Source: Citricoccus sp. SGAir0253
GTDB taxonomy: Bacteria; Actinomycetota; Actinomycetes; Actinomycetales; Micrococcaceae
NCBI RefSeq assembly: GCF_005877055.1
Contig: NZ_CP039424.1
Span: 2,294,001 to 2,358,000 of the forward strand
Direction: 5' to 3'
Length of the DNA: 64,000 bases
Every line of letters starts with the position of its first letter. Positions within the stretch are counted from its first letter, which is position 1. Below are positions 28,301 through 36,373 of this stretch, piece after piece. The notes under the pieces were generated by a model. It was not told the DNA's origin. It saw only the letters and a program-made list of their open reading frames with translations, and ran no database searches. The translations under genes were made by a program, and so were the position numbers.

Positions 28301-28556
28301 CGGCGACCGCGTCCTGCTGGTGCAGCTGCGCGTCCTCGAACGGGGGCCTCAGTCCGCCGTCCAGCGTCCGGGAGGGGTGGTTCAGGTGGCCGACGTACCC
28401 ACCGTCCTCGTAGGTGACCCAGATGCCGCCGTCATGCAGGTCCATCTCGGCCGCCTGGAAGCCCGGGTGGAGCATCGCACCGGTGACCACGAGCGCTCCG
28501 ACCGCCGTGAAGGCCACCGGTGCCGTGTACGCGCGCTTCCAGTCCGGCCGTGCCAC
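22386..28556 (-). CDS. Giant Ig-like / fibronectin type III surface protein
   Basis: 2056 residues. An N-terminal membrane anchor or signal ([20 protein letters not shown], about 10-30) is followed by a propeller-like segment opening [21 protein letters not shown] (to about 370), an acidic stretch ([11 protein letters not shown], about 380-395), about eleven cadherin/Ig-like repeats marked by [23 protein letters not shown] and NDEDPDG (about 400-1475), at least four FN3 domains (about 1480-1860), and a C-terminal domain with Cys residues. The repeats probably bind calcium. This is the architecture I know from actinobacterial loci beside moxR and DUF58 genes, but here it sits alone inside the his operon. 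The GTG start at 28556 has GGGGGGAGGG upstream. Confidence 0.9.
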   Translation of the reverse strand: MARPDWKRAYTAPVAFTAVGALVVTGAMLHPGFQAAEMDLHDGGIWVTYEDGGYVGHLNHPSRTLDGGLRPPFEDAQLHQQDAVAVMLDPASGALVGLDPVAMAVGDQVMMPATAGFALGGGSISASDQEEGRVFAGTAAPTLQVPGEDPLYEGEGFVASTTSLAGEVLVADLHEDTVHRFAPPGQPGGAFEESGVERLDGLEAMGEPTVTAVGDVPVVVDADAGRLAWPGGSIRDDRLVGAVPQPAGPEATAVALATTRELLTVDLGSGTVTALPIAAPGDPGAGASRPGGTAGPAQSTAPVRVAGCTHAASSATGYYLRDCAGDRDDEVLPLVDMRPGAELVFRVNRDKVVLNDTAGGTTWMVLEQMKVVANWEDLEPPKGEGEEEDEDSEEVTRETALPERDEENRAPVTVDDSFGVRPGRTTQLPVLANDSDPDGDLLTARLDGDQPALGTVQPILDGVGLQVVVPESASGTATVSYVADDGRGGTDAATLTLRVVPDERNGAPVQQRVPVLQVPAGRSVSAEVLGDWTDPDGDDLQLTGAVAESPDSVRTRPDGQLVFQDNTGDPGTREVQLTVSDGRESATGTVRVEVLDRGEIRPPVTVADHVTVRSGEDATLRPLDNDDDPLGGELRLAYVGTVPEAQVSYSSAAGTVNVTGGAPGTHYLEYVAANEFDSAPGLVRVDVLEEDAEAGLPVAVRDTALLPAGGDTLVNVLGNDTDPGGGLLVVQGVEEARGHDGGPAPITVAVEDFHHVRIVDSGGLARPVTVTYRVANAEGTSTGEVTVVPLPSPATLHPPVATADTAVVRAGDITTVDVLANDSHPDGAGLELETELVEGPAEGQGVAFVSDGRLRFRAGEEAGRVRVTYQVRGPDGQRASAPVEFTVTPMDRAANNPPVPPAVEARVLAGNSVTVPVRLDGTDPDGDSVRLVGVQSPPAQGSVRLEEGRLVYQAMDAASGTDAFTYQVMDRLGATATGTVSVGIARPLGVNHPPVALDEEVNVRPGRTFTTTVLANDADPDGDPVALVRDRFTSSAEEGTAVEIVDGRLRVTAPEVEGHVNLQYTVADPAGATDTGVLAITVDGQAPLMPPVARDDVVGTEEIAGRDQVSVPVLDNDEDPDGAVQDLGITLDEAALAAGARVDGDRVVVPVAQDGQTVMYTVEDIDGGTGHGFILVPGDDARAPWLTTDAPLEATAGETLDISLQDHVGVREGRSPRLTGEDAAAAAPASSRLEVRSATEVRLTTDPGYSGRATVNVTVTDGEGGGDPHGLVSTLSIPVTVTPRPEDNAPPAVQSSGVEVEQGGEPVEVELGPLARDPDGDDLSFALGTVRGEFGADLDGATLTVTPSSNAERGTTGTVPFTVSDGRADPVAGEITVRVVGTSRPLPRAVADEVPDARAGTPVTVDVLANDVNPFAGEGGLTVVAADVTTGAGTAVTDGSTVSITPDAGHSGRMQVTYAIEDLTGDPARRAEGTVTVVVEGAPDAPGVPRVEGVDDGEVSLSWAAPPDNGAPITGYTVTDTTTGASRSCAATACTVTGLANAVEHRFSVTATNAVGESDPSGTSAPAIPDVRPGTPTAPVVEAGDGVADLVWTAPENRGSAITGYRVQVSPALTGGATRTTGAGTSLRWDGLRNGVPYRFRIQASNRADEPSEWSPWSTDVTPAGRPFAPGTPTAVRDESVVDGGVVRVSWSAADDNGGALTGYTVTAYAGGRAVATRTVAPGTTGVGWAGLDTSTAYAFSVTATNAEGDSPSSGRSAAVTPFGLPGAVSGVTARATGTDRQLRLSFDGAAANGSPVTYQYAVSGGAWQSLGRSTAGTVTVPANGTSYRLSVRAVNDAGPGPTASVSAEPAHGPFRMPAITATAQEGGAKFTWSPTSAAAVGNGRPVTITPRVNGQLVDNDGEYTTDRFREAREFTMSIRVCAEGTEDCETATRAVTSRPLPDPTATVGVGGRYPADSCTENGNPDAPYTNCWYTTMAFSGMEPGPLQVTCTPRGSATSSRPGEVYSYKTGTVTIGADGRYSGTPEFCILHDGFADFRLTLPELGMESNVIYGPWP

Positions 28557-28604
28557 GGCCCTCCCCCCACAGACTTCGGGCCCCTCCCCGCGAGGGCCCC
28601 TCCC

Positions 28605-28610
28605 AGTCTA
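28605..28610 (-). promoter_or_regulatory. Probable -10 box of the Ig-like gene
   Basis: TAGACT on the minus strand in the 80-base gap after hisC, about 50 bases before the GTG start. It suggests the giant gene is its own transcription unit. Confidence 0.45.
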
Positions 28611-28636
28611 CGGGCCCGGCCCGGCATGCTGCCACG

Positions 28637-29755
28637 TCAGGACCGGTGGAGCACCTCGCGCAGGGCGGTGAGGAACGCCGTCGTCTCCGCCTCGGTGCCG
28701 GCGGTGACGCGCAGGTGCCCCGGGATGCCGACGTCGCGCACCAGCACGCCGTGCTCCAGCAGGCCCCGCCAGACGGCGTGCGAGTCGTCCAGTCCGCCGA
28801 AGAAGACGAAGTTCGAGTCCGAGATCGCCGGGGACAGTCCGAGCTCGCGCAGGCCCGTGACGATCCGGTCCCGCTGGGCCTTGATGTCCTCGACGTTCTC
28901 CAGCAGGACGTCATAGTGCTGGAGGGCGGCGTTGGCCGTGGCCTGGGACACGGCGGAGAGGTGGTACGGCAACCGCACGAGGCGCAGGGCGTCGGTGACC
29001 TCCGGGGCCGCGGCGAGGTAGCCCAGGCGTGCCCCCGCGAGGGCGAAGGCCTTGGACATGGTCCGGGTGACCACGAGCCGCGGGCGGCCGGGCAGCAGCG
29101 TCAGCGCGGAGCGGGTCCCGGCCAGGGCGAACTCGGCGTACGCCTCGTCCACCACGACCATGCCATCGAAGGCCTCGGCGGCCTCGTAGACGGCCTCCAC
29201 GACGTCCAGTCCCAGCGCCGTGCCCGTCGGGTTGTTCGGGGAGCACAGCAGCACCACGTGGGGGCGGTGCTCGCTCACCTGGGCCGCGGCGGAGGCCGCC
29301 GTCAGGGAGAAGTCCTCACCCCGCTCCCCGGCCACGTAGGCGGTGTCCGTGCCGGCGGCGAGCAGGGGGTACATCGAGTAGGTCGGCGGGAAGGACAGCA
29401 CGCTGCGCCCGGGGCCGCCGAAGGCCTGCAGCAGCTGCTGCAGGATCTCGTTCGAGCCGTTGGCGGCCCACAGGTTGTCCGCGGACAGCCCATGCCCCAG
29501 GTACTCGGCCAGGCGCTTCCGCAGCTCGGTGAACTCCCGGTCCGGGTAGCGGTTGAGGGTGACGGCGGCCTCGGCCACGGACGCCGTGATCGCCTCGACG
29601 ACCTCCGGGGGCACGGGATGCGTGTTCTCGTTCGTGTTGAGCGCGACGGCCACGTCCAGCTGGGGCGCGCCGTAGGGGCTCAGCCCGCGGAGGTTCTCGC
29701 GGAGGGGCAGGGCGGCCAGGGCCTCCTGGCTGGACAGGGAATCGTCGGTGCTCAC
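28637..29755 (-). CDS. hisC: Histidinol-phosphate aminotransferase
   Basis: 372-residue class I/II PLP aminotransferase. Substrate-binding and cofactor motifs include [44 protein letters not shown] and [11 protein letters not shown]; the PLP lysine is in [18 protein letters not shown]. The start is GTG 29755, seven bases after TAGACT, so its mRNA is probably leaderless. hisD, normally upstream, is not present: the next gene in that direction is the LysM gene. Confidence 0.95.
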   Translation of the reverse strand: MSTDDSLSSQEALAALPLRENLRGLSPYGAPQLDVAVALNTNENTHPVPPEVVEAITASVAEAAVTLNRYPDREFTELRKRLAEYLGHGLSADNLWAANGSNEILQQLLQAFGGPGRSVLSFPPTYSMYPLLAAGTDTAYVAGERGEDFSLTAASAAAQVSEHRPHVVLLCSPNNPTGTALGLDVVEAVYEAAEAFDGMVVVDEAYAEFALAGTRSALTLLPGRPRLVVTRTMSKAFALAGARLGYLAAAPEVTDALRLVRLPYHLSAVSQATANAALQHYDVLLENVEDIKAQRDRIVTGLRELGLSPAISDSNFVFFGGLDDSHAVWRGLLEHGVLVRDVGIPGHLRVTAGTEAETTAFLTALREVLHRS

Positions 29756-29762
29756 CCGGTCC

Positions 29763-29768
29763 AGTCTA
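29763..29768 (-). promoter_or_regulatory. -10 box of a probable leaderless promoter (hisC)
   Basis: TAGACT on the minus strand, seven bases before the GTG start of hisC. Confidence 0.5.
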
Positions 29769-29834
29769 GGACCGGCCGCGGCCACGCCCCGCTCCGGTCT
29801 CGCCGGTTTACGCCGCCGAGGCCGGCGGCGGGGG

Positions 29835-30194
29835 TCAGCCCGCGGCCGGGACGAAGAGGACCTGCCCCGGCTGCAGGTCCGGGCCCGAGAGGTCGTTGAG
29901 CTCGCCGATGCGCAGGATGGTCTCGTTGCGCGGACCCTCCGGGACCGCCTCACCGGCCAGGGACCACAGCGTGTCCCCGTAGTCCACGGTGACCGACCGC
30001 AGGGCGGGGGCGGAGCGCTCGGGCGAGGCGGCCGCGGGGGCCACGGCGTGGGCGCCGAAGAACACGGCGGCGGCCGCGGCCAGCACGGCCAGCACGATGA
30101 CGGGCAGCCCGAGCAGCAGGAGGCGGCCGCGGCGGTTCAGGCGGAACCCGGCGACGCGGTGGACGGGGACCCCGATCGATGCTGCAGTGCTCAT
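29835..30194 (-). CDS. LysM-domain membrane protein, candidate SOS cell-division inhibitor
   Basis: 119 residues: a short basic N-terminus, one transmembrane helix ([24 protein letters not shown], about 31-54), then a single LysM domain ([19 protein letters not shown] to [14 protein letters not shown]) facing the wall. This topology, and its position divergent from lexA behind LexA-box-like sites, match the SOS-induced division suppressors of actinobacteria (DivS in Corynebacterium, ChiZ/Rv2719c in Mycobacterium) and YneA of Bacillus. The ATG at 30194 has AGGAGA upstream. The SOS role is inference from context. Confidence 0.85.
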   Translation of the reverse strand: MSTAASIGVPVHRVAGFRLNRRGRLLLLGLPVIVLAVLAAAAAVFFGAHAVAPAAASPERSAPALRSVTVDYGDTLWSLAGEAVPEGPRNETILRIGELNDLSGPDLQPGQVLFVPAAG

Positions 30195-30228
30195 GCTCTC
30201 CTGCCTCTCCGCCCGGCGAGCGGGCTGA

Positions 30229-30244
30229 TCGAACGTGTGTTCTA
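30229..30244. promoter_or_regulatory. LexA box (SOS box) 1
   Basis: TCGAACGTGTGTTCTA, one mismatch from the actinobacterial consensus TCGAAC-N4-GTTCGA. It is nearest to the LysM gene (35 bases upstream of its start). Confidence 0.85.
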
Positions 30245-30262
30245 GTTCCTCGTTGCCATGTC

Positions 30263-30278
30263 TAGCACGCATGTTCGA
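30263..30278. promoter_or_regulatory. LexA box 2 (weaker)
   Basis: TAGCACGCATGTTCGA: one perfect half-site GTTCGA, the other with two mismatches. Confidence 0.6.
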
Positions 30279-30296
30279 GACACGCCAAGCGAAAGT

Positions 30297-30312
30297 TCGA
30301 ACATACCTTTGA
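30297..30312. promoter_or_regulatory. LexA box 3, overlapping the lexA -35 box
   Basis: TCGAACATACCTTTGA: one perfect half-site and one with two mismatches. Its right half overlaps the proposed lexA -35 hexamer, as expected for autorepression. Confidence 0.65.
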
Positions 30313-30337
30313 ATCCGGCCGTCTCCTCCCGTAGCAT
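30309..30337 (+). promoter_or_regulatory. lexA promoter
   Basis: TTGAAT (30309-30314), 17 bases, TAGCAT (30332-30337): a good housekeeping promoter by sequence and spacing. The transcript should begin near 30344. Confidence 0.65.
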
Positions 30338-30427
30338 CGGGGGCAGGACGTGGCGTGACGCCGCCCGGCGGGACGGCCACGGCACAGCCCAGTCGGCCCC
30401 ACGGACACGATAAGAACGGACCCACGC

Positions 30428-31149
30428 ATGGCCACCCGGAACCCCTTGCCCACGCCAGACGCCCCGTCCCCGACCGCGGCGCGTCCCCTCACCCCCGCCA
30501 GCGGGTCATCCTGGGCTCGATCCGGTCCGCCATCGCCCAGCACGGCTACCCGCCGTCCATGCGGGAGATCGGCGACGCCGCGGGCCTGGCGTCCCTGTCC
30601 TCCGTCACCCACCAGCTGGGGCAGCTGGAGAAGTGGGGCTACATCCGCAAGGACCCGGGCCGGCCGCGGGCCATGGAGGTCCTGCTCGACGAGGACGGCC
30701 GGCCCGTTGCCGGCGGTGCTCCGGAGGCCGCGCCGGCGCCGGTGGCCACGCTGCACACGGGCGCCGTCGAGGGGCACGGGGTGCCCGTGCCGCTGGTCGG
30801 CCGCATCGCCGCCGGCGGCCCCATCCTGGCCGAGCAGCAGGTCGAGGACGTCATGACCCTCCCCCGGCAGCTCACCGGCGAGGGCGAGCTGTTCATGCTG
30901 CGCGTCTCGGGCGACTCGATGGTGGACGCCGCCATCTGCGACGGCGACTGGGTCGTGGTCCGGCGCCAGCACGCCGCGCAGAACGGGGACATCGTGGCCG
31001 CACTGTTGGACGACGAGGCCACCGTCAAGACCTTCCGCCAGCGGGACGGCCACACCTGGCTGCTGCCGCAGAACTCCGCCTACGAGCCGATCCTGGGGGA
31101 CGAGGCGACGGTGATGGGCAAGGTCGTCACCGTGCTGCGCTCCCTCTGA
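30428..31149 (+). CDS. lexA: SOS repressor LexA, with apparent frameshift near the N-terminus
   Basis: LexA controls the SOS response by binding SOS boxes and cleaving itself when RecA is activated. The winged helix ([53 protein letters not shown]), the cleavage region ([14 protein letters not shown]) and the catalytic Ser and Lys ([17 protein letters not shown]) are present. The expected N-terminus, [23 protein letters not shown], is encoded from ATG 30428 in a different frame; the two frames would join as LTP-RQR if the C5 run at 30492-30496 had six Cs. As read, the only in-frame start upstream is GTG 30355, giving a non-family N-terminus with poorer codon bias. So: a sequencing error, a mutation, or slippage. 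Confidence 0.85.
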
Positions 31150-31155
31150 CCGGGG

Positions 31156-31183
31156 CCCGGCACGGGGACGCACCGTGCCCGGG
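31156..31183 (+). terminator. Hairpin after lexA
   Basis: GGCACGG (31159-31165) pairs with CCGTGCC (31173-31179); the stem extends by three pairs past a bulged C. It begins seven bases after the lexA stop. No T-run. Confidence 0.5.
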
Positions 31184-31208
31184 TCGATGACGAACGGAGG
31201 AGGATCCG

Positions 31209-32282
31209 ATGAGGAACCACCGTCCCTTCCCGACCGGCGTGCGCGTCGCGGACGCCGAGCGCTTCGTGTTCACCCATGCCCGGCTGCTGGAGCGCCGGCG
31301 GGTGGACCTGCTGCTCCACGGCGGGGACCAGGACGGGGTCCTCGCCGCGCTGGGGGCCTACCGCAACCCGGACGGCGGCTTCGGGCACGGGCTCGAGCCG
31401 GACCTCCGGTCCCCGCTGAGCGAGCCGCTGTCCACCCTGGCCGCCCTGGACCTGCTGGCCGGCTGGGGGCTGGCCGACCACCCGTGGGTCCGCACCGGCC
31501 TCGAGTGGGCCGCCGCCACGTCCGGCCTCGACGGGTCCCTGCCGTTCATGACCGAGCCGTCCCGGCCCTGGCCCCGGGCGCCCTGGGTCGAGCCGGGCCC
31601 CGCCGGCTCCCTCCTGACGTTCGGCTTCGCCGCGGCGGCGCTGCGCACGGGCTTCACCGGCGGCTGGTCCGAGGCGGCCGTCGCGTGGTGCCACGCACGC
31701 CTGGGCGGCCCGGCGCCGCTGCCCGCCTACGAGGTCAAGTACGCGCTGCGGTTCCTGTCCGCCGAGCTGGCCGTGCTCGGCGCGTCCGCCTCCGCGCCCG
31801 GGGCCGACGCCCCGCCCGCGCTCCCCGCGACGGCGAGCCCGGCGCCCGATGACCCCGCCCCACGCGCGTTCCCCTCCGCCGCGGCCTCCGCGGGTCCCGG
31901 CGTCCGGGCCGCCGAGGCGGTCCGGGCGGACCTGGCGCGGCTGCGCGAGCGGCTCGGGGAGGACGGCGGCCTGCCCGTGGCGGGCGGGGCGGAGGGCGAG
32001 CGGCTACGCCCGTGGGACTTCGCCGGGGATCCCTGGTCCGGCACGGACCCCCGGTCGGGACCGGACGGCTCCGGGCCGATCGGGGCTGCGGGCGGGGCGG
32101 CCGGGGCCGTCTTCACGGCCGCGCAGCTGGCCGCCGACCTCGAGCGCGTCGCCGGCGGCCAGCACGCGGACGGCGGCTGGACGGTCGACTGGCCGGCCTG
32201 GTGCCCGGCCCAGGGCCACGAGTGGCGCGGGATCCGCACCGTGGAGTCCCTCGAGCTGCTCTCCGCCGCGGCGCCCGCCTGA
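31209..32282 (+). CDS. Terpenoid cyclase/prenyltransferase-like (alpha/alpha barrel) protein
   Basis: 357 residues resembling proteins annotated as prenyltransferase or squalene-cyclase-like in actinobacteria. QW-like repeats appear at both ends: ALGAYRNPDGGFGHGLEPD near residue 50 and VAGGQHADGGWTVDW near the C-terminus. There is no DxDD or DxDDTA cyclase motif, so enzymatic cyclisation is doubtful. A Pro/Ala-rich insert (about 195-240) splits the fold. GGAGGAGG lies just before the ATG. It follows lexA but a hairpin separates them. The 3' end runs into duplicated sequence. Function unknown. Confidence 0.7.
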   Translation: MRNHRPFPTGVRVADAERFVFTHARLLERRRVDLLLHGGDQDGVLAALGAYRNPDGGFGHGLEPDLRSPLSEPLSTLAALDLLAGWGLADHPWVRTGLEWAAATSGLDGSLPFMTEPSRPWPRAPWVEPGPAGSLLTFGFAAAALRTGFTGGWSEAAVAWCHARLGGPAPLPAYEVKYALRFLSAELAVLGASASAPGADAPPALPATASPAPDDPAPRAFPSAAASAGPGVRAAEAVRADLARLRERLGEDGGLPVAGGAEGERLRPWDFAGDPWSGTDPRSGPDGSGPIGAAGGAAGAVFTAAQLAADLERVAGGQHADGGWTVDWPAWCPAQGHEWRGIRTVESLELLSAAAPA

Positions 32283-32309
32283 CGGCACCGCGCCCGCCTG
32301 ACGGCACCG
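32272..32309. repeat. 19-base direct duplication across a stop codon
   Basis: CGCCCGCCTGACGGCACCG occurs twice in tandem (32272-32290, 32291-32309). The first copy holds the TGA stop of the gene ending at 32282. Confidence 0.9.
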
Positions 32310-32312
32310 CGC

Positions 32313-32355
32313 GCGTCGAGACCGTCCCGCGTCGAGACCGTCCCGCGTCGAGACC
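32313..32355. repeat. 16-base tandem repeat in convergent intergenic region
   Basis: GCGTCGAGACCGTCCC at 32313-32328 and 32329-32344, and 11 bases of a third copy. It lies between the convergent cyclase-like and dinG genes. Confidence 0.9.
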
Positions 32356-32402
32356 CCGTCGAGGACGCCCCGTCGGGGGCAGCCCCGGGGCCGCCCGGTC
32401 CC

Positions 32403-34466
32403 TCAGCCGCGCAGCCGCCCGAGCACGCCGCGCACGACGGCGGGGTCCGTGGTCGGCCAGAAGTCGGGCAGCGTGGACCGCAGGAACCCGCCGTAGCGCT
32501 CGGTGGCCAGCCGCGGGTCCAGCACGGCCACGACGCCGCGGTCGGTGGCGGTCCGGATGAGCCGCCCCGCGCCCTGCGCCAGGCGGACGGCCGCGTGGGT
32601 CGCGGAGACGGCCATGAACCCATTGCCCCCGTGGCGGCTGACGTCCCGGGAGCGGGCCGTGCCGAGGGGGTCGTCCGGCCGGGGGAACGGGATGCGGTCG
32701 ATCACCACGAGCCGGCACGAGGGGCCCGGCACGTCGACGCCCTGCCACAGGCTCATGGTGCCGAAGAGGCACGTGTCCGGCTCGGCGGCGAACCGGCGGA
32801 CGAGGGCGGACAGGGTGGCGTCCCCCTGGCACAGCACCTCGGGGGCGGACCCCAGCCGGGAGCGCATCTCCGCGGCGGCGTCCTCCGCGGCCCGCCGGGA
32901 GGAGAACAGGCACAGCGCCCCGCCCCCGGAGGCCCGCAGCAGCTCCTCGAGCTCGTCGTAGGACTCCGGTGCGGCGGTGCGCCCGGGGCGGGGCAGGTGC
33001 CGGGCCACGTAGAGCACGCCCTGGCGCGGGTAGTCGAACGGGCTGCCCACGTCCACGCCCGTCCACCGGGGCGCCCCCTCCCCTAGCAGCCCGAGGGCCC
33101 CGGCCACGGGGTCGAAGGAGTCGCCCACGGCGAGGGTCGCGGAGGTCAGCACGGTGGTCGCCTGGCCGAACAGCCCATCCCGGAGCCGGCCGGCCACGGA
33201 CAGCGGGGCGACGGAGAGCATCGGCGCCGCCGTCTCGTCCCCGGGCACCCAGCCGGTCCCCGGCTCGAAGCGGCCCGGGCGGGAGGCCCACAGCACCTCC
33301 GGGTACTCGGCCTCGGGGGTGGTGCCGAGCATGCGCTCGGCCACCTCGAGGACCTCCTGGAGGCGGGAGCGGGCCATCTGGCGGCCGCCGTCGGCCGCGG
33401 TGTCCCCGGCGGACCCGCCGCCCTTGGAGTCGCTCAGCGCCTGGCGGGCCGCGGCGGCCACCGCGCGCAGCGCGCCGGCCTGCACCTCGTCCGGGCCGCG
33501 CGCGATCAGCCCGGTGGGCGTGGCCGCGAACGCGGCGTCCAGCCCGGTCCCGGCCTGGACGAGGTCCTCCACCGCGACGGCGGTGTGCTTCCGGGCCGAG
33601 GACGCCGCCGCCTGGACGATGCCCCCGGACAGCTGTCCGGTGACCGCCCCGGTGACGCGGTCCTGCAGCTCGTGCGCCTCGTCCACGACCACCGCGTCGA
33701 ACTCGGGCAGCACGGCCAGTCCCTCGAACGCGCTGAGGGCGAGCATCGCGTGGTTGGTCACCACCACGTCGGCCTCGGCGGCGTCCGCGCGGGCCCGCTC
33801 GGAGAAGCACTCGGCCGCCATCGGGCACCGCTGGGGACCGATGCAGTCCACGGCGGACACCGAGACCTGGCGCCAGGCCCGGTCGCTCACCCCGGGCTCG
33901 AGGTCGTCGCGGTCCCCCGTGTCCGTCTCCTCGGCCCACTCGCGCAGGCGCCTGACCTCCCGGCCCAGCGGACTGGTGGGGCCGTCGTCGCCGGAGACCA
34001 TCGCCTCGCCGTCGTCGGCGAGGCCGAACAGGGCCGCGCCGTCCTCCTCGGGGAACCCTCCGTCGACCTTGTGCCGGCACAGGTAGTTCGAGCGGCCCTT
34101 GACCAGCGCGACGGTCATCTCCCGCGGCAGCTCGTCCCGCAGGGCCTCGAGCAGGCGCGGGGCGTCCCGGCGCATGATCTGGGCCTGCAGGGCGAGGGTG
34201 GCCGTGGCCACGACGACGGGCCGCTCGGCGTCCACCGCGTGCTGCAGGGCCGGCACGAGGTACGCCAGCGACTTGCCGGTGCCGGTGCCGGCCTGCACCA
34301 GCAGGTGCGTCCCGGACTCCAGCGAGCGCGCGACCTCCACGACCATCCGCCGCTGCCCGTCCCGGCGCTGCCCGCCGGTGGCCTCGACGGCGGCATCGAG
34401 CCAGTCGAGGGCCTGCCGCTCGGCCTCCGTGCGGGCGAGGACCTCCTCCTGGACCGTCCCCGTCAT
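32403..34466 (-). CDS. dinG: ATP-dependent DNA helicase, DinG/XPD type
   Basis: 687-residue superfamily 2 helicase with an iron-sulfur cluster. Walker A is AGTGTGKSLAYLVP; the DEAH box is VVVDEAHEL. Four candidate cluster cysteines lie between them (YLCRHK, DCIGPQRC, AECF). Later helicase motifs are VLTSATL, GTMSLWQGVDVPG and QGAGRLIR. Such enzymes unwind forked or RNA-containing DNA during repair. The ATG at 34466 overlaps the hflX stop (ATGA), so the two are co-translated. No LexA box is seen directly before it. Confidence 0.92.
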   Translation of the reverse strand: MTGTVQEEVLARTEAERQALDWLDAAVEATGGQRRDGQRRMVVEVARSLESGTHLLVQAGTGTGKSLAYLVPALQHAVDAERPVVVATATLALQAQIMRRDAPRLLEALRDELPREMTVALVKGRSNYLCRHKVDGGFPEEDGAALFGLADDGEAMVSGDDGPTSPLGREVRRLREWAEETDTGDRDDLEPGVSDRAWRQVSVSAVDCIGPQRCPMAAECFSERARADAAEADVVVTNHAMLALSAFEGLAVLPEFDAVVVDEAHELQDRVTGAVTGQLSGGIVQAAASSARKHTAVAVEDLVQAGTGLDAAFAATPTGLIARGPDEVQAGALRAVAAAARQALSDSKGGGSAGDTAADGGRQMARSRLQEVLEVAERMLGTTPEAEYPEVLWASRPGRFEPGTGWVPGDETAAPMLSVAPLSVAGRLRDGLFGQATTVLTSATLAVGDSFDPVAGALGLLGEGAPRWTGVDVGSPFDYPRQGVLYVARHLPRPGRTAAPESYDELEELLRASGGGALCLFSSRRAAEDAAAEMRSRLGSAPEVLCQGDATLSALVRRFAAEPDTCLFGTMSLWQGVDVPGPSCRLVVIDRIPFPRPDDPLGTARSRDVSRHGGNGFMAVSATHAAVRLAQGAGRLIRTATDRGVVAVLDPRLATERYGGFLRSTLPDFWPTTDPAVVRGVLGRLRG

Positions 34467-36046
34467 GCGCCGGCCGGTTCCGGCCGGTCGACCGCGAAGC
34501 GCCGCAGGTCCTCGGCGAGGTCCTCGCGCACCAGCACGCGCAGGCGGGTGCCCCCGGCCTCGTACGTCTCGGAGATGATGTCCGCGTCCGGGGAGTGCAG
34601 CCGCGACACCACGTCCCCGGCGGTGAACGGGATCAGCAGGTCCAGCGCGACGTTGGGGCGCGGGATGGCGTCCGCGATCGCCCGCTCGAGCTCCGGGATC
34701 CCCTCGCCCGTGCGGGCGGAGACGACCACGGACCGCGGCTCCCGCTGGCGCAGCCGCGCCAGCACCACCGGGTCGGCGGCGTCGGCCTTGTTCAGCACGA
34801 CGATCTCCGGGATCCGGCGCGCGTCCACCTCGGCGAGCACGGTGCGGACCGCGGCGATCTGCCCCTCGGGGTCCGGGTGGGAGGCGTCCACGACGTGCAG
34901 GATGACGTCCGCGTCCGCGACCTCCTCCAGCGTGGAGCGGAACGCCTCGACCAGCTGCGTGGGCAGCGAGCGCACGAACCCGACCGTGTCCGAGAGCGTG
35001 TAGCCGATCCCGTCCGGGGTGACGGCCTTGCGCACCGTGGGGTCCAGGGTGGCGAACAGGGCGTTCTCCACGAGCACGCCGGCGTGCGTGAGCCGGTTCA
35101 GCAGCGACGACTTGCCCGCGTTCGTGTAGCCGGCGATCGCCACGGACGGGACGCGGTTCCGGCGCCGGTTGGCCCGCTTGGTCTCCCGCGCCGGCTTCAT
35201 CGCGGCGATCTCCCGGCGCAGCTTGGCCATCCGGGTCCGGATCCGCCGGCGGTCCAGCTCGATCTTCGTCTCGCCGGGGCCGCGGGATCCGATGCCCTCG
35301 CCGCCGGCGGCGCGGCCGCCGGCCTGGCGGGACATCGACTCGCCCCAGCCGCGCAGTCGGGGCAGCAGGTACTCGAGCTGGGCCAGCTCGACCTGGGCCC
35401 GGCCCTCGCGGGACTTGGCGTGCTGGGCGAAGATGTCCAGGATCAGCGCGGTGCGGTCGATGACCTTTACGCGCACCACGTCCTCCAGCGCGCGGCGCTG
35501 GGACGGGGCCAACTCGGAGTCCACGATCACGGTGTCCGCGCCCGTCATGGCGACGATGTCCCGCAGCTCCTCGGCCTTGCCCTTCCCCAGGAACGTGGCC
35601 GGGTCCGGGGTGTGGCGGCGCTGGATGACCCCGTCGAGCACCTCGGAGCCCGCGGTCTCCGCGAGCGCGGCGAGCTCGCGCAGGGAGTTCTCGGCGTCCT
35701 CGGCGGTGCCCTCGGACCACACGCCGGCCAGGACGACCCGCTCGAGGCGCAGCTGGCGGTACTCGACCTCGGTCATGTCCTCGAGCTCGGTGGAGAGCCC
35801 GCCGACGCGGCGCAGGGCCTGGCGCTCGGCCAGGTCGTACTGGGCGCCGTCCGCCTCGGTGTGCCCGTCGCCGCCCTCGGCGAGGGCCAGGGCGCGGCCG
35901 GAGGCCGGCCGGGTGCCGTGGGTGGAGGAGGCGCTGGCGGCGTCGGCCGCGAGGATGCGGTCGATGACGTCCTGGATCTGCGTCTCGTCCGGGCCGGGGG
36001 CCCCGGCGCCGTGCTGGTCGTTCCCGTTCTGGGGGTGCTCGGTCAT
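34463..36046 (-). CDS. hflX: Ribosome-associated GTPase HflX
   Basis: 527-residue GTPase that splits stalled 70S ribosomes; in mycobacteria it contributes to macrolide-lincosamide tolerance. The N-terminal HflX domain contains HTPDPATFLGKGKAEELRD, TVIVDSELAPSQRRALE and GRAQVELAQLEYLLPRL with GIGSRGPGETKIELDRR; G-domain motifs are GYTNAGKSSLLNRL (G1), DTVGF (G3) and NKAD (G4). An ATG at 36142 has a fine AGGAGGT, but the 32 codons it would add are poor in third-position GC and contain AGA, CCT and TCT. I therefore prefer ATG 36046. That leaves a long leader with a tiny upstream ORF. Confidence 0.93.
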   Translation of the reverse strand: MTEHPQNGNDQHGAGAPGPDETQIQDVIDRILAADAASASSTHGTRPASGRALALAEGGDGHTEADGAQYDLAERQALRRVGGLSTELEDMTEVEYRQLRLERVVLAGVWSEGTAEDAENSLRELAALAETAGSEVLDGVIQRRHTPDPATFLGKGKAEELRDIVAMTGADTVIVDSELAPSQRRALEDVVRVKVIDRTALILDIFAQHAKSREGRAQVELAQLEYLLPRLRGWGESMSRQAGGRAAGGEGIGSRGPGETKIELDRRRIRTRMAKLRREIAAMKPARETKRANRRRNRVPSVAIAGYTNAGKSSLLNRLTHAGVLVENALFATLDPTVRKAVTPDGIGYTLSDTVGFVRSLPTQLVEAFRSTLEEVADADVILHVVDASHPDPEGQIAAVRTVLAEVDARRIPEIVVLNKADAADPVVLARLRQREPRSVVVSARTGEGIPELERAIADAIPRPNVALDLLIPFTAGDVVSRLHSPDADIISETYEAGGTRLRVLVREDLAEDLRRFAVDRPEPAGA

Positions 36047-36345
36047 GGTCTCCTTGGAAGATGCGTGGTCTCTAGGGTAGTCGCTGGGGCGGACGCCGGA
36101 ACGGTCTGGCGTGCTGCGGGAAACGGGGTTCATCGGGGTCATCCGGGACCTCCTGGGGATGTCGGCGCCGTGGCGGGCCGGCGGCGGCACGGGCGCACGA
36201 GGCGACACGGCGGGGGCGCGCGCACGGGGCGGCGGGGTCCGTCGTCACGACGGGGGACGTGGGGGTGGTCATCGCGGACGCCGTCCTCGACCCGACGGGC
36301 GGGGAGGTCCGGGGTCCGGGAGCCGCGGCGGGCAGCCCGAGCGGC
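36047..36345 (-). promoter_or_regulatory. Long 5' leader of hflX, possible attenuator
   Basis: About 300 non-coding bases between the proposed leader peptide and the hflX start. GAGCCGC and GCGGCTC (14 bases apart) can pair directly after the leader-peptide stop. A strong AGGAGGT at 36148-36154 is placed before an ATG in the hflX frame. A TACCCT hexamer near 36074 could be a second -10. No other gene-like reading was seen. Confidence 0.4.
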
Positions 36346-36366
36346 TCAGGAGAGGGGGATCCACAT
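36346..36366 (-). CDS. Putative leaderless leader peptide MWIPLS upstream of hflX
   Basis: A six-codon ORF: ATG at 36366, TGA at 36346-36348, peptide MWIPLS. TAGACT lies seven bases before the ATG, the same spacing as before dapA, dapB and hisC, so the mRNA should start at this ATG. Nothing else starts here; hflX follows 300 bases on. The layout resembles antibiotic-sensing leader ORFs upstream of ribosome-rescue or resistance genes. The translation is inferred. Confidence 0.4.
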   Translation of the reverse strand: MWIPLS

Positions 36367-36373
36367 GCCGTCC

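Noticed and set aside
22341-28916. A plus-strand open frame of about 2190 codons opposite the Ig-like gene
   Set aside because: Low-complexity His/Gly/Arg/Val composition, no domain pattern; it is the mirror of a GC-rich coding frame on the other strand.
36047-36142. hflX starting at ATG 36142 behind AGGAGGT
   Set aside because: The 32 added codons have weak third-position GC and include rare AGA, CCT and TCT codons; kept as an alternative only.
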